10,670 bases of DNA from Theristus sp. LFF4_11 (GCA_030248135.1 JASANC010005008.1:1-10670); one strand, 5' to 3'. Positions 1 to 7,896 are shown, counted from the first letter of the stretch. The notes: generated by a model not told the origin, from the sequence alone. Made by a program: numbers and translations.

Positions 1-1200
1 AATATTGATGGTGTGCTATGATATCGCGGCGGCTGCGCACATCGGTTTATAAGCAGGAGTCGAAAAAGCATACAAATGTGGCCAGCAGCAGCAATCTTTT
101 ATTATATTCGGTTTCGTCAAACACACACACACAGAGAGACACAGTTGTTCTGTTTTTTTGTGTTTTCTGCTATCCAAAAAAGAAAAAAGTTGGAGCATCA
201 GAGAAAAACAAAGCAGACGCTGAATTTTATATGGAGATGCGGCCGTATTTTGGGTGGTTTGGTGGGCTGGTGGCTCATTTTCTCTTCCTGGTTTCATTCG
301 CCTTGAACTCCGCTCCGGCTCAGTTCGTTTGAAAAGAACGTTCTACACAGAATAAAGTTGAAATGTGTCCGCAGATGCATTCATTGTACGTGTCTCTTGC
401 CTTTTTTGATTTTATTTTTTGCTCGCAAGTCAAATGTAAACTTTTCCTGCTTTTATCACCGTTTTGTATGATGATTTTTAATCCACTGCGCATTGGCGGA
501 TCGTTGTGTCTGATCCGTTTCTCACAGTTCACAACAAAAACAAATCCGTTAACATGCGAACTTTTAGCAAGTTCAAACTGGTTGTTTCATTTGTATGTGC
601 ATGCGTATATTCGTCGTCTTTGCCTATTTCTTCACGGCACACACTTTGCACATGATCATGTAATGTGCACGTTTGGTTGCAAAATAAATTGTTTCTCACA
701 GCCTCGTTTGGTCGTCTGTCTCCTGCAGTTGTATAATTTCCATATTCTCGCTGGAGCATTGCAAAACATGCTCACATGTGCGTTTAGTAATCAAGTTTGT
801 GTGCCGCCGTCTGTGTGGATTTTTTCAAAATATTTTCATTCAAACAACAACTGCATATTTCCTGTGTCCGTCCATCTGTCTTTCACATACAGATCGGTTT
901 AAACTTGATACCACCAATTTTTGCTTTGAATTCTGTTCTTTGACCAAATCAGAAGTTATTACACAATTAGATCAATTCAAAGGAAACAAAAGCCAGGTGT
1001 ATTCATGCTACAATATCAAGTTTTTAATTTTACACCTTACAGTGGAGAAAGCAAAAATTTACCCCGAACCGGATATATCTGAGCCACTATCGTGATCAGT
1101 CGCTTTCCGAATCCGATTATTTTTTGCGCCAATTTCACCGGATTTCCAGTTCGGTTTTGTTATGGCCGACAAACCAGAACGTCACAGACATCTAAACCAT
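1..1200. other. AT-rich flank, no confident gene
   Basis: This stretch has no confident gene. A short CA/GA microsatellite lies at about 120-143. The longest open frame (363-902, plus strand) is rich in Phe, Leu, Cys and Ser, as expected from T-rich noncoding DNA, and shows no domain. A better exon candidate at 893-1095 is listed separately. No RNA gene or transposon end was recognised. Confidence 0.6.
893..1095 (+). CDS. Weak candidate exon, unknown protein
   Basis: A pyrimidine-rich tract at about 860-885 leads to a CAG at 890-892, a good-looking 3' splice site. The frame after it stays open to TGA at 1093-1095. It reads RFKLDTTNFCFEF, then LTKSEVITQLDQFKG, and ends in IYPEPDISEPLS. An alternative end is the donor-like CAG|GTGTAT after 996. 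I recognise no family. It could be the last exon of a gene starting left of the window, or chance. Base composition is more AT-rich than the cystatin exons downstream, which counts against it. Confidence 0.18.
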
Positions 1201-1247
1201 TATAAAGTGATATATAATCTTGACATTACGTGTTTTTTCGTTCAATT
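1201..1247 (+). promoter_or_regulatory. Possible core promoter of the cystatin-like gene
   Basis: TATAAAG at 1201-1207 and TATATAA at 1211-1217 lie upstream of TTCAATT at 1241-1247, which fits an initiator with the start A at 1244. The second TATA-like box is 33 bases before that A, a normal spacing. Transcription from here would give a leader of about 440 bases, possibly spliced, before the ATG at 1685. This is motif matching only, in AT-rich DNA. Confidence 0.25.
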
Positions 1248-1406
1248 GTAGCTTCGCGTCATCTACTGCCGCTGGCACAACGCTGCCCGCTTTTAAACAA
1301 CAGTTTTGTTTGCAGTTGCTAACAGGTTTTATTTTATCAAGTCAGCAGGTATACTTGTGGTGATTTTCGACAAAACCTGTCCATTATTTTTTACTGTCTC
1401 ACACGT

Positions 1407-1657
1407 GTAAGTTTTTATCACTTTTAAGCAAACAACAACGTTCACGCAAACGCTATGACCCGAGAGACACGCGGGAAGACTACCGGCAAATCAAACGTGT
1501 CAACAACGTCGCATTCACGCAGCATTGTTCATTATACGTCGAATACGAGAATGGTTGCATAGAAAACATCGAGACGACAAGCTGATAAAAACGGGACGAT
1601 AATTCAGAACTACGACATTTCGACTTAACGGGTCAAACATTTTTTTACCGTCGACAG
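1407..1657 (+). other. Possible intron in the 5' untranslated region
   Basis: GTAAGT at 1407-1412 is a perfect donor hexamer, and a T-rich tract followed by CGACAG at 1652-1657 is a usable acceptor. Removing 251 bases would join a leader exon starting near 1244 to the exon carrying the signal peptide. No reading frame constrains this call, so it rests on the splice motifs alone. Confidence 0.3.
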
Positions 1658-1673
1658 CGATCGAAGCGTCCCA

Positions 1674-1685
1674 ATGCGATATTGA
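1674..1685 (+). promoter_or_regulatory. Minimal upstream ORF overlapping the main start
   Basis: ATG CGA TAT TGA at 1674-1685 encodes three residues. Its stop codon shares one base with the main start codon, giving TGATG. Such an arrangement can lower initiation at the main ATG or force reinitiation. It matters only if transcription starts upstream of 1674. Confidence 0.4.
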
Positions 1686-1850
1686 TGAATATGATCAGGA
1701 GCAGCACTTTTGGGCGAATGCACATGTGCAGTTACTGTTTGACAAGCATTTTATGTGGCCTGTTCTGTCTGGTCCCGTTGGCATCAGCCAGAAGTGACGA
1801 CAAGTGCGACGGAATGAAAACGATCCATATAAACAATGAAATAAACGTCG
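1685..1850 (+). CDS. Exon 1 of secreted cystatin-like protein: signal peptide
   Basis: This is the first coding exon of a predicted secreted cystatin-family protein. The ATG at 1685 begins a protein whose residues 1-16 are polar and basic. A hydrophobic core follows (TSILCGLFCLVPLA), with a predicted signal-peptidase site after LASA. The mature end starts RSDDKCDGMK. The frame would stop at TAA 1874-1876 if unspliced, which is too short for a protein, so I place a donor at GTTATG (1851). The exon then ends after one base of a codon, and that base plus TC at 2451 gives Val in the frame of the cystatin exon. Other in-frame ATGs at 1691 and later would shorten the N terminus. The signal peptide is well supported; the exact donor is less sure because GTTATG is not a strong site. 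Confidence 0.7.
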
Positions 1851-2450
1851 GTTATGATTCTACAGCCGAACTCTAAATTGTAGGCTATTCGCTGATTCGC
1901 TGGTAATCACGTGCTCGCATGCTTTCTGTGCAGGACAGACTCCACTTCCACAGCAATATGCCTGCATCACGTGATCCAGCTGACAGCCCATGATTTAGAG
2001 GTCGACTTTGTACTTTTTATTTTGAAAATTTGAGAACGACCAGATTTTGGTTGACACGGTTCTGAGACGATCATTGACATTCTGAGCTTTTGAATCTGGC
2101 AATATCACATCAGTGGTCCGACAGCGACAAGTAAACGCTGTATACAATGTAGTTCCATGGAAGAAAAAATGTCTCAAACCGTGTCATGGCTCTTTTTGTG
2201 TCTCGTCCTTTTTTATACGTTACTTTTCGTGTCCTGCTTTTGAACCACAAATGACCGTGGTAAAAACAAGCATCTGAGCAGTGTACCACGCTTAACACTG
2301 ATTGTCATAAAAGCGTTTCCATGGCAGGCACCACTCCGCAGCCCTTTTGCTACATTTTGGGACATTAAAAACAGGTCACAATTAGTGACATTAAAAGGAA
2401 CAGGTTTTGCGTCATTTTTTTGTGTCGCGTCGATGAAATGGGCAGTCCAG
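1851..2450 (+). other. Intron 1 of the cystatin-like gene
   Basis: This is a predicted 600-base GT-AG intron, phase 1. It begins GTTATG and ends CAGTCCAG. It contains two CACGTG E-boxes, at 1908-1913 and inside the palindrome TCACGTGA at 1967-1974. Open frames on the minus strand here are short and show no domain. No other exon-like stretch was recognised. Confidence 0.6.
1967..1974. promoter_or_regulatory. TCACGTGA palindromic E-box
   Basis: This is a canonical CACGTG E-box with symmetrical T/A flanks, the core bound by bHLH-Zip factors of the MITF/TFEB/USF type. Further CACGTG sites lie at 1402-1407 and 1908-1913, so three fall within about 570 bases around the first coding exon. Function is inferred from the motif alone, and single sites of this length also occur by chance. 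Confidence 0.2.
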
Positions 2451-2665
2451 TCAAACCGGGTGGTCAAAACCGAACCGAACTTTACTTTTCACTGCAAACC
2501 TTGCAGGCGATGGCAACCCGTGCGATCAACGAAAAAATCAACAAAGGTCCAATTCACGATAATCTGTTCAAACTGAGAAGCGTCATAAATGCGAAACGTC
2601 GACTGGTTGCTGGCAGCATGTATTGCTTGCTGGTGATTGCTGACGAGACAGCCTGCCGCAAGAAT
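2451..2665 (+). CDS. Exon 2: N-terminal two-thirds of cystatin domain I
   Basis: Cystatins are tight inhibitors of papain-type cysteine proteases; the signal peptide implies action in the secretory path or outside the cell. In order, this exon shows the N-terminal glycine segment (KPGGQNR), the long helix (FSLQTLQAMATRAINEKINK), the strand before the first loop (LFKLRSVINAKRRLVAGSMY) and the first cysteine of the usual pair (ETACRKN). LVAG stands where the reactive QxVxG loop belongs; the Gln is Arg here, so the motif is RLVAG. The acceptor is CCAG at 2447-2450. The donor is GTTAGC at 2666, falling exactly between codons. Running on would reach TGA within 10 codons. The pattern of a glycine start, helix, VAG loop and cysteines makes the family call strong. 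Confidence 0.82.
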
Positions 2666-3087
2666 GTTAGCAAAATTGAACTTATTGACTTTTGACTTAT
2701 TTCTAGTAATTTGGTGTGCTGTTTGTGGTTGTCGTTGGCGGAACGAAACACCAGCTGACCTAACATTTGCGGCTACGGATAATCATAACGCGGCCGAGAC
2801 GATGCATTTGCTCAGTGAACTGTGTATTGCGGCAACAATACGCCCGAGACAAACGAATTGCTGAGACACAGCACTTTCGAGACAACACACTTCCAGAGAA
2901 CGAACTGACGACGTGCCAGAAGGGACTCTGCCTGCTGGCAATGGCAAATGTCTCGTGTCCCCATGATGACCAGTTCGGTGCAACGTCTGTACATGAAAAC
3001 CAGTACAGCGTCTCCAGAGCCAGACGTGCTCTTAATTCGCTTCTGTGAAACTTCTTTCCAAGTTGTTTTGAAAACTTATTCTTCCAG
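2666..3087 (+). other. Intron 2 of the cystatin-like gene
   Basis: This is a predicted 422-base phase-0 intron, beginning GTTAGC and ending in the clear acceptor TTATTCTTCCAG (3076-3087). Open frames on both strands inside it, including a long minus-strand frame that runs on over exon 3, show no domain. Confidence 0.68.
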
Positions 3088-3239
3088 CAAGTCGACCCCG
3101 CCGACGTAGAGCATTGTGCTCCGATGCGTCGCAACGGGCAAGTCCACCAGGAGACGTGCAAGTTTATAATTTGGACGCAGGAGTGGAACGGCGTCGAGGT
3201 GATTTCCTTACCGGAGAAAAAGTGCAGCTCATTTACGGG
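3088..3239 (+). CDS. Exon 3: C-terminal third of cystatin domain I
   Basis: This exon completes the first cystatin domain. It reads QVDPADVEHCAPMRR and then CKFIIWTQEWNGVEV up to EKKC. The four-cysteine layout matches secreted cystatins: the C of CRKN (exon 2) pairs with the C of EHC, and the next C with the last one 22 residues later. EW stands where many family members have PW in the second binding loop. The join with exon 2 is phase 0 on both sides, with no stop across it. I end the exon at GTTAGT (3240), since the domain is finished there. Unspliced reading adds a Cys/Trp-rich tail to TAA at 3331-3333, with AATAAA at 3408-3413; that alternative last exon cannot be excluded. Confidence 0.78.
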
Positions 3240-3479
3240 GTTAGTGTCGTGGTATTGTAGCTTTTGTATTTTTTCTGATTCCCTGAGTGGGCTCTGCTGG
3301 GCCGCGCACACTTGCACATCCACGCCACACTAAAAAACGTCCGAACTCGTGTCGTGGTGGCGTGTCCCGAGTCGTGTTCGTGTCCCGAAAAAAAATTTAT
3401 TACGCAGAATAAATTACGCAGAAAGTGACTAACCGAGACAGGACACGCACGACGCGGGACACGTCACCGGACACACGAG
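3240..3479 (+). other. Probable intron 3, holding an inverted repeat
   Basis: The stretch begins with the donor GTTAGT. Two downstream acceptors restore the phase left by exon 3: CGAG at 3476-3479, and the better TTCCTGCAG at 3528-3536. A third AG at 3286-3287 follows an excellent pyrimidine tract, but its phase-matched frame stops after 14 codons. The inverted repeat at 3339-3486 occupies much of this stretch, so the true start of the next exon may have been displaced. Confidence 0.35.
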
Positions 3480-3486
3480 TTCGGAC
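3339..3486. repeat. 148-bp inverted repeat built from CGTGTC-like units
   Basis: The left arm (3339-3387) starts GTCCGAACTCGTGT and the right arm (3434-3486) ends in its complement, ACACGAGTTCGGAC. Both arms repeat CGTGTC-type hexamers, for example GGCGTGTCCCG on the left against GACGTGTCCCG in the complemented right arm. The loop holds a direct duplication, ATTACGCAGAA, near 3399-3422. Weaker inverted similarity (AAAAAC, then a CCACGC motif) extends outside to about 3316 and 3508. No convincing target duplication was found. It is probably a miniature foldback or MITE-like insertion, and its transcript could form a hairpin. Confidence 0.6.
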
Positions 3487-3662
3487 ATTGTTTTTCGCGT
3501 GGACACATTAACCAATGAAAAAGGATATTCCTGCAGTGTGAAATTTTTTCTGCTAGAGCAAGTGTGTCATCGCGTCAAGCGCGCGCAGGGTTTAAGTTAC
3601 AATTTGGCAGCACAATTGAGTTCAAGAGACAACTGTCTCAAAATCAAAATGCGTCTGACAAC
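3480..3662 (+). CDS. Exon 4, left part: diverged cystatin-like domain II
   Basis: The open frame reads VDTLTNEKGYSC, then KFFLLEQVCHRVKRAQGLSY, then NLAAQLSSRDNCLK. By eye this follows the course of domain I: end of the helix (NEK), strand, loop region (AKRRLVAGSMY against VKRAQGLSY), strand and the first cysteine. The QxVxG loop is shortened and lacks the VAG core, so inhibition by this domain is doubtful. The start is uncertain: AG at 3479 keeps more of the domain but lies in the inverted repeat, whereas CAG at 3536 is the better splice site; both are in phase with exon 3. The frame runs unbroken to the target repeat at 3654-3662, where the foldback element begins, and continues in register at 5461. 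Without splicing, translation enters the element and stops at TAG a few codons into the array. Confidence 0.45.
3654..3662 (+). repeat. Left copy of 9-bp target-site duplication
   Basis: TCTGACAAC directly precedes the GGC terminus of the foldback element. The identical 9-mer directly follows the other terminus at 5460-5468. In the flanking reading frame it covers the codons CTG ACA plus parts of two others. Confidence 0.75.
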
Positions 3663-3892
3663 GGCGTGCGTTCGATTGCGGCCCATTAGATAGCGGCCGA
3701 AGCTTTGCGGCCGAAGCATTGCGGCCTGAAGGATTGCGGCCTGAAGGATTGCGGCCTAGGACAATTGCGGCCTGAAGGATTGCGGCCTGGACGATTGCGG
3801 CCTGAAGGATTGCGGCCTGGGACGATTGCGGCCCGGGACGATTGCGGCCCAGGACGATTGCGGCCCGGGACGATTGCGGCCCACGAAATTTT
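3663..3892 (+). repeat. Left arm of foldback element: 14-unit GCGGCC array
   Basis: GCGGCC occurs 14 times between 3678 and 3881. The units run GCGGCCCATTAGATA, two GAAGC-type units, several GCGGCCTGAAGGATT units, then 16-bp GGGACGATT-type units toward the core. The proteins that can be read through it (Leu, Arg, Pro and Gly rich) are by-products of the repeat and not genes. Confidence 0.9.
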
Positions 3893-5230
3893 AAAGCGTT
3901 GTCATTGTCTTTGTCGCACGCAGCTGGTTATGTTATTCTCGCACACGAGTTTTCAATTCTTTTTTTTTAAAGTTGTTTTTGTTTATTGATTTGTAATTAT
4001 GTTTTATTTAGAACCCCAAATCGAAATCTTCCATGCTCAACTTTCCTTGTCGCCGAGCAGAGCTATATTTCATCTGAGCCTTTTTGTTTAATTTGTTATT
4101 TTTAAATTTTTAAAGTTTTAAATTACCAATTAATTATTTAAAATTAAACCAACAAAAAAATTCTCATTAAACATTAAAACTGTACTTTCTTATGAAAATA
4201 TCTGAAAATCTTCTTTTGTCTCGAGTCGAGTCCTCAGGCAGAGACCCCACCTAGGGTTGTTGGAAAAAAACCTAAATCTTCATTTTTTAATTGAAAAAAA
4301 TCAGAAATTAAAGTTGTGCTAAATCAACCAGGGAGTTCGAAGAACCACATTTGATGTGCAAGCGCCTCCCGAATGACTCCCGAAAACTTCCCAGATTTTG
4401 TTTGGTGACCTCATTTACCCCTTTTCCAACCCGTTACCATGCCTCTTCTTGTGTTTTGACTCACAAAACGTCACTAATTGTCCCCAGCTCAAATGAAAAC
4501 AAACACACCGGGTTGAAATTCGATCAGTTCTGATGATGTCGCGACGACAGGACACGAAACAGCAACCAGACCATGTGGCGCTTGCAAACGGAGCAGCTCG
4601 GACGTTCAGAAATCAGATTGCGAGGCGAATTGTCACCTTATCTGCATCGGAATTAGTAAGCCAAGCTGTGGAACGCTTAAAAACTTCATCGCCGAAGTTG
4701 TCGAAACCTAAAATCAGTCGGTAAAACGGTCCAAAATCGACTACTGACGGTTTTACGAGGTAATATCAAAAAAAATTGTTGAACTTTCGAAAAATTGTGC
4801 CAAAATTAAGATTTTCAGAGCATATTAGAGGAAAAATTTTCGAATTTTTTTAATCGGCATTTTTTAATCACATAAAAAATTTTGATTTTTGTTAAACAAC
4901 CCTAACCCTCCCCAGCATTTGTTTCAAATCAAACCTCCAAAATATTGGATTTTCAAACATAGGGATTTGGACAACAAACAACAACAGTTCATTTCAATTC
5001 AATTCAATTTCAATTCAATTTCCATTCAATTCAATTTATTTTATTGCTAACAGCGGCGCAAATATTGGCGCAAATATCAACGATCGATTCGACGCAAACG
5101 CAGCAGACACGACGACGACGATGGCTTATATCATTGCTGTTCCAGAGCAGGGGTGTTGGGGGGCCATATAGATGGCTGGAGCAAATATTCTAGATAGATA
5201 GAAATTGACCTGGAAAGGTGACAAAGCATG
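3893..5230. other. AT-rich core of the foldback element
   Basis: The core is about 1.34 kb and strongly AT-rich with many A and T runs. Two adjoining short open frames (4351-4533 and 4533-4724) give 60-63 residue proteins with no recognised motif, and no DDE-type transposase signature was seen. A GAC-rich stretch lies near 5085-5125. It probably serves as spacer between the arms. Nothing here resembles a cystatin exon. Confidence 0.6.
4990..5038. repeat. CAATT-type pentanucleotide microsatellite
   Basis: This is an imperfect tandem run of TTCAA/CAATT units inside the transposon core, with interruptions. It is a simple repeat with no predicted function. Confidence 0.8.
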
Positions 5231-5459
5231 AAAACTTTGTGGGCCGCAATCGTCCCAGGCCGCAATCGTCCCGGGCCGCAATCGTCCCAGGCCGCAATCG
5301 TCCCAGGCCGCTATCGTCCAGGCCGCAATCGTTCAGGCCGCTATCGTCCAGGCCGCTATGCTTCGGCCGCAATCGTCCAGGCCGCAATCCTTCAGGCCGC
5401 TACGCTTCGGCCGCAATCGTCCAGGCCGCAATCTCTTGGGCCGCAAAAGTACATTTGCC
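5231..5459 (-). repeat. Right arm of foldback element: inverted 14-unit array
   Basis: GGCCGC, the complement of GCGGCC, occurs 14 times between 5242 and the end of the array. Read on the minus strand, the arm starts GGCAAATGTACTTTT, passes GCGGCCCAAGAGATT and alternating 14-15 bp units, and ends in 16-bp GGGACGATT-type units beside the core. This is the order seen in the left arm. The last unit (GCGGCCCACAAAGTTTT) matches the left one at 14 of 17 positions. Confidence 0.9.
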
Positions 5460-5468
5460 TCTGACAAC
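5460..5468 (+). repeat. Right copy of 9-bp target-site duplication
   Basis: TCTGACAAC is identical to 3654-3662 and directly abuts the element's GCC terminus. One further base upstream differs between the two sides (G on the left; C, the element's own end, on the right), consistent with a 9-bp duplication. Confidence 0.75.
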
Positions 5469-5661
5469 AAACAGAGCGTTCACACCGATCGATCAAATGC
5501 ATTGTAAGGTTCAGCTCCTTGTCCGTAACGTGTTCGTAACGCAGAAACCCAAAAAATGTCAACACTTCCAAATTCCAAAAGCCGCGTTTAAAAACTCAAC
5601 AACAGTCGAACACACGTCAGTGCTGGTTCGTGCCGTGTGGAACCAAAACAAAAAATTTTAA
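5469..5661 (+). CDS. Exon 4, right part: end of cystatin-like domain II and C terminus
   Basis: The frame entering the target repeat at 3655 is the one that leaves it at 5461. It continues TNRAFTPIDQMHC, then KVQLLVRNVFVTQKPKKC, which resembles the last disulfide loop of a cystatin (cysteines 18 residues apart, against 22 in domain I). A polar tail follows to TAA at 5659-5661. The exon is richer in GC and in codons such as ACG, CGT and GTG than its AT-rich surroundings, like the other exons of this gene. Two readings are possible: the right half of an exon broken by insertion, or an exon that now starts at 5475 after CAG (5472-5474). If the element is not spliced out, this part is not translated from the normal start. 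ATTAAA at 5874-5879 is a possible poly(A) signal. Confidence 0.45.
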
Positions 5662-7550
5662 GGAAATAATCTTGCTAGACTGAAAAATGCATCGTAAATT
5701 CCTCATACAATGTATGTACACTGTATGTGCTGCTTTTTTGAAGCAGAGTAATGTTGCATTTACATACAATGAGCAATTTTCTTTAAATTGGGTTTTTAAT
5801 ATTTTTTAATTTTAGATTTATAAATTTTTAAAAATATTGTTATTTGAGTCAACATTTCAAATTATTTTACAACATTAAATTAGAACCAAGTTAGTGTTGG
5901 AGCCAGCAAATAATAACGGGAGAGATAAAACGTGGTAGAAACCAATATTTCTGCGTAAGCAAAAACCGCTGTACACTTTTTTTGTCGTTAGTCCCAAGCA
6001 TACCACTATTCGCTGTCAAACTAAACGTGAACAACTGCTTACCGCAAAGGAAACTTTATCCGAAGTTTTACAATTTACACAGGAACAACTATAAGTAACG
6101 AATTTCGCGGCTCGTAAAATTTTTGGCATCTTGTTTTTGGTCGGTTTTTTGCGGGACGCGATACTACGTTTCTTTTGCATTTTTTATAAATTTTTGCACG
6201 GACTCATATTTTTTAAATGAGATTGGGAAATAAAGTTTGGTTTTTGATTTTAAAAAGAGCAACTATGGATTTAATTCTCGACTTTGGTGAAGCAGCAGCA
6301 GTGTGCGTTCCGCTTATTTTTGCTTACATTTGGCGTAGATTTTCTAGATTTAAAAATTTGTTCTGCATGCTTGCGTCATGTGTGTGCACGTGTTTCCTTC
6401 AACACAGCGAAGAAAATGCCGCGACCAAGAAAAACTGAGGATTTTAGGAAACAGGCATAAATCAGTGTTATGGAAGAAAGTGTGGCATCATGCTTCAATG
6501 AACAAGCCATCTGGGCCCAAAGGAAGCAAAGTCACATCCACATAAAACTTCAAAAGGCTGTATGTCCGGTGTCCACAACGTTTATTTTAGTACTTTTGAA
6601 ACAATATGACCGTTGTCTGGTTTTATTGTGGTCTAGTCATTGATTGTTTTCGGCTATAACGTGCGCTGTTCTGTGAAAGCTTCTCTCCACGTTGCAATGT
6701 TTTACGGTTTCTGTGTCATAATTGGCCGGAAATAGTGCGTGTGCATGGTTACACGAAGAGCATAGAGGCAAAAAGCTACACCAGGAGAAGATTGAAAAGC
6801 TCGTTTTCTCGTCGTTTTTGCTGTTATGCTTTGCAGAGTAGTGGGGCGAGCTTGAGTTTGACTGCACATTTATATTTTTATTATCTAGATAGCATTGGAT
6901 TGCGTGCGAGTGCTGGCAGAAAAAGTGGTGTTTTTTTGTGCCAGTAACACTTTCACCGCACAATGTATACCACAAAATTGTGTGATTTATCTTCACCAGT
7001 TGAAGTCAGTTGATTCAAAAATATTGCATTCATAAACGGAAAATGATGCTTTTCAATCAACGTGACAGAAAAACATTGCATGCAAACGAGCCAACGTGCA
7101 AGTGGTTTAGAATTTTTTTTCAAAAGTGAGATTACAAGTGTCGCAGAATGTGTGTGTGTAATCAATGGATTACGCTTACGACGCTGAGATGAAAAAGTGG
7201 CGTCTTTCTGTAATGAATATGTAGTGTTTCGTGGTATGTACGATTGCACAAAGAATTCGTGGATTTGTTCGTACAAGCCTCTACAGATTATGATTGAAAC
7301 TCTTCTGCGTGGAAAATTCAATCAGAATCAAATGAGACCCACATACAATGTATAGATATGTACATGAGCAGTACAACACCACTTGAACTGTTATCATGAT
7401 ATGAACAACGACATCTATGGCGCACCGAAAATCAAATAATACATATGCTCATGAAACGTCCAATCAGTATAATCCATGCAGTGTGTGTGCAATTATCTGT
7501 GTGACCGGTGAGCGATTTCGCTATGACGTTAGGTTTTTTGGGTGGGGATT
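5662..7550. other. AT-rich stretch, no gene recognised
   Basis: This is a long AT-rich interval without confident coding DNA. Short frames at 6217-6438 (plus), 6470-6643 (plus, 57 codons), 6637-6996 (minus) and 6953-7321 (minus) were read and show no domain or convincing splice context. Small hairpins occur near 5704-5750, including CTGCTT-TTTTG-AAGCAG, and the word CATACAATGTAT recurs near 5706 and 7342. Nothing here was assigned a function. Confidence 0.5.
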
Positions 7551-7551
7551 G

Positions 7552-7558
7552 TATAAAA
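7552..7558 (+). promoter_or_regulatory. Possible TATA box upstream of the small candidate gene
   Basis: TATAAAA at 7552-7558 is preceded by a TGACGTTA (CRE-like) word near 7524 and followed by CCAAT near 7579. It lies 345 bases before the candidate ATG at 7897. These are motif matches in AT-rich DNA, so support is weak. Confidence 0.2.
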
Positions 7559-7896
7559 TTCAACCGTGTGCGTGTGACCAATAACGATTGACGAACAAAG
7601 AAACTCAAAATCCACTGTTTTCGGCTTGTTTTTCACTGTTGAATTTGCAGTAGTTTTTAAATTTTTGCTGTGATTGACAATGCAACAATTGAAATGTTAG
7701 ATCGTCAAATTTTATTTCCGCATATTTTACTTCTGACAAAAACGCAACAGATGTGTTGATGTTTTAAAATCACATTTCAAAATCTGCGAACCCCCCCCCC
7801 CCCAAAAGATATAATAATACCAATATGAACCAGTGTTCAACAACATACTGAAAATTGTACAAATTATACAGCACAGTTGACGGTTACGCGTCAAAT

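Larger units (their letters stand above)
3663..5459. mobile_element. Foldback-type transposon with inverted minisatellite ends, non-autonomous
   Basis: This is a 1,797-bp element. The left arm (3663-3892) and right arm (5231-5459) are about 230 bp each and inverted to one another. Both start GGC, have a 15-bp lead to the first GCGGCCC, then 14 GCGGCC units 14-16 bp apart, and end with GCGGCCCAC plus an AAATTTT-like junction. Inner units are mostly 16 bp (GCGGCCTGGGACGATT type); outer ones are 14-15 bp, including GCGGCCGAAGC variants. A 9-bp direct repeat flanks the element. The plan recalls Drosophila FB and sea urchin TU foldback elements, and long inverted ends with 9-bp duplications are also typical of Mutator-like transposons. 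The core shows no transposase-like frame, so movement would need an enzyme supplied in trans. It splits exon 4 of the cystatin-like gene. Confidence 0.85.

Noticed and set aside
363..902. 179-codon plus-strand open frame
   Set aside because: Composition is that of translated T-rich DNA (Phe, Leu, Cys, Ser, His); no domain, repeat or splice support.
2760..3323. 187-codon minus-strand open frame
   Set aside because: It runs antisense across exon 3 of the cystatin-like gene, whose plus-strand reading has domain, splice and phase support. The minus product shows no motif.
3240..3333. Run-on of exon 3 to TAA at 3331 as the true C terminus
   Set aside because: Kept only as an alternative: the added Cys/Trp-rich tail has no cystatin counterpart and a GTTAGT donor lies exactly after the domain end.
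3678..3881. CRISPR-like array
   Set aside because: Units are 14-16 bp with no unique spacers of constant length, the array has an inverted partner with a target duplication, and the setting is eukaryotic.
4898..4914. Telomere-like CCCTAACCCT
   Set aside because: Only about two copies in AT-rich transposon core, far too few for a telomeric tract.
3663..5464. Arg/Pro/Leu- and Ala-rich proteins readable through the GCGGCC arrays
   Set aside because: Short GC-rich tandem units stay open in several frames on both strands; the products only mirror the repeat.
6637..7321. Two overlapping minus-strand frames of about 120 codons
   Set aside because: No domain, no good start or splice context, and composition like the surrounding AT-rich DNA.
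7791..7803. C homopolymer run
   Set aside because: Simple homopolymer, likely unstable in length; no function inferred.
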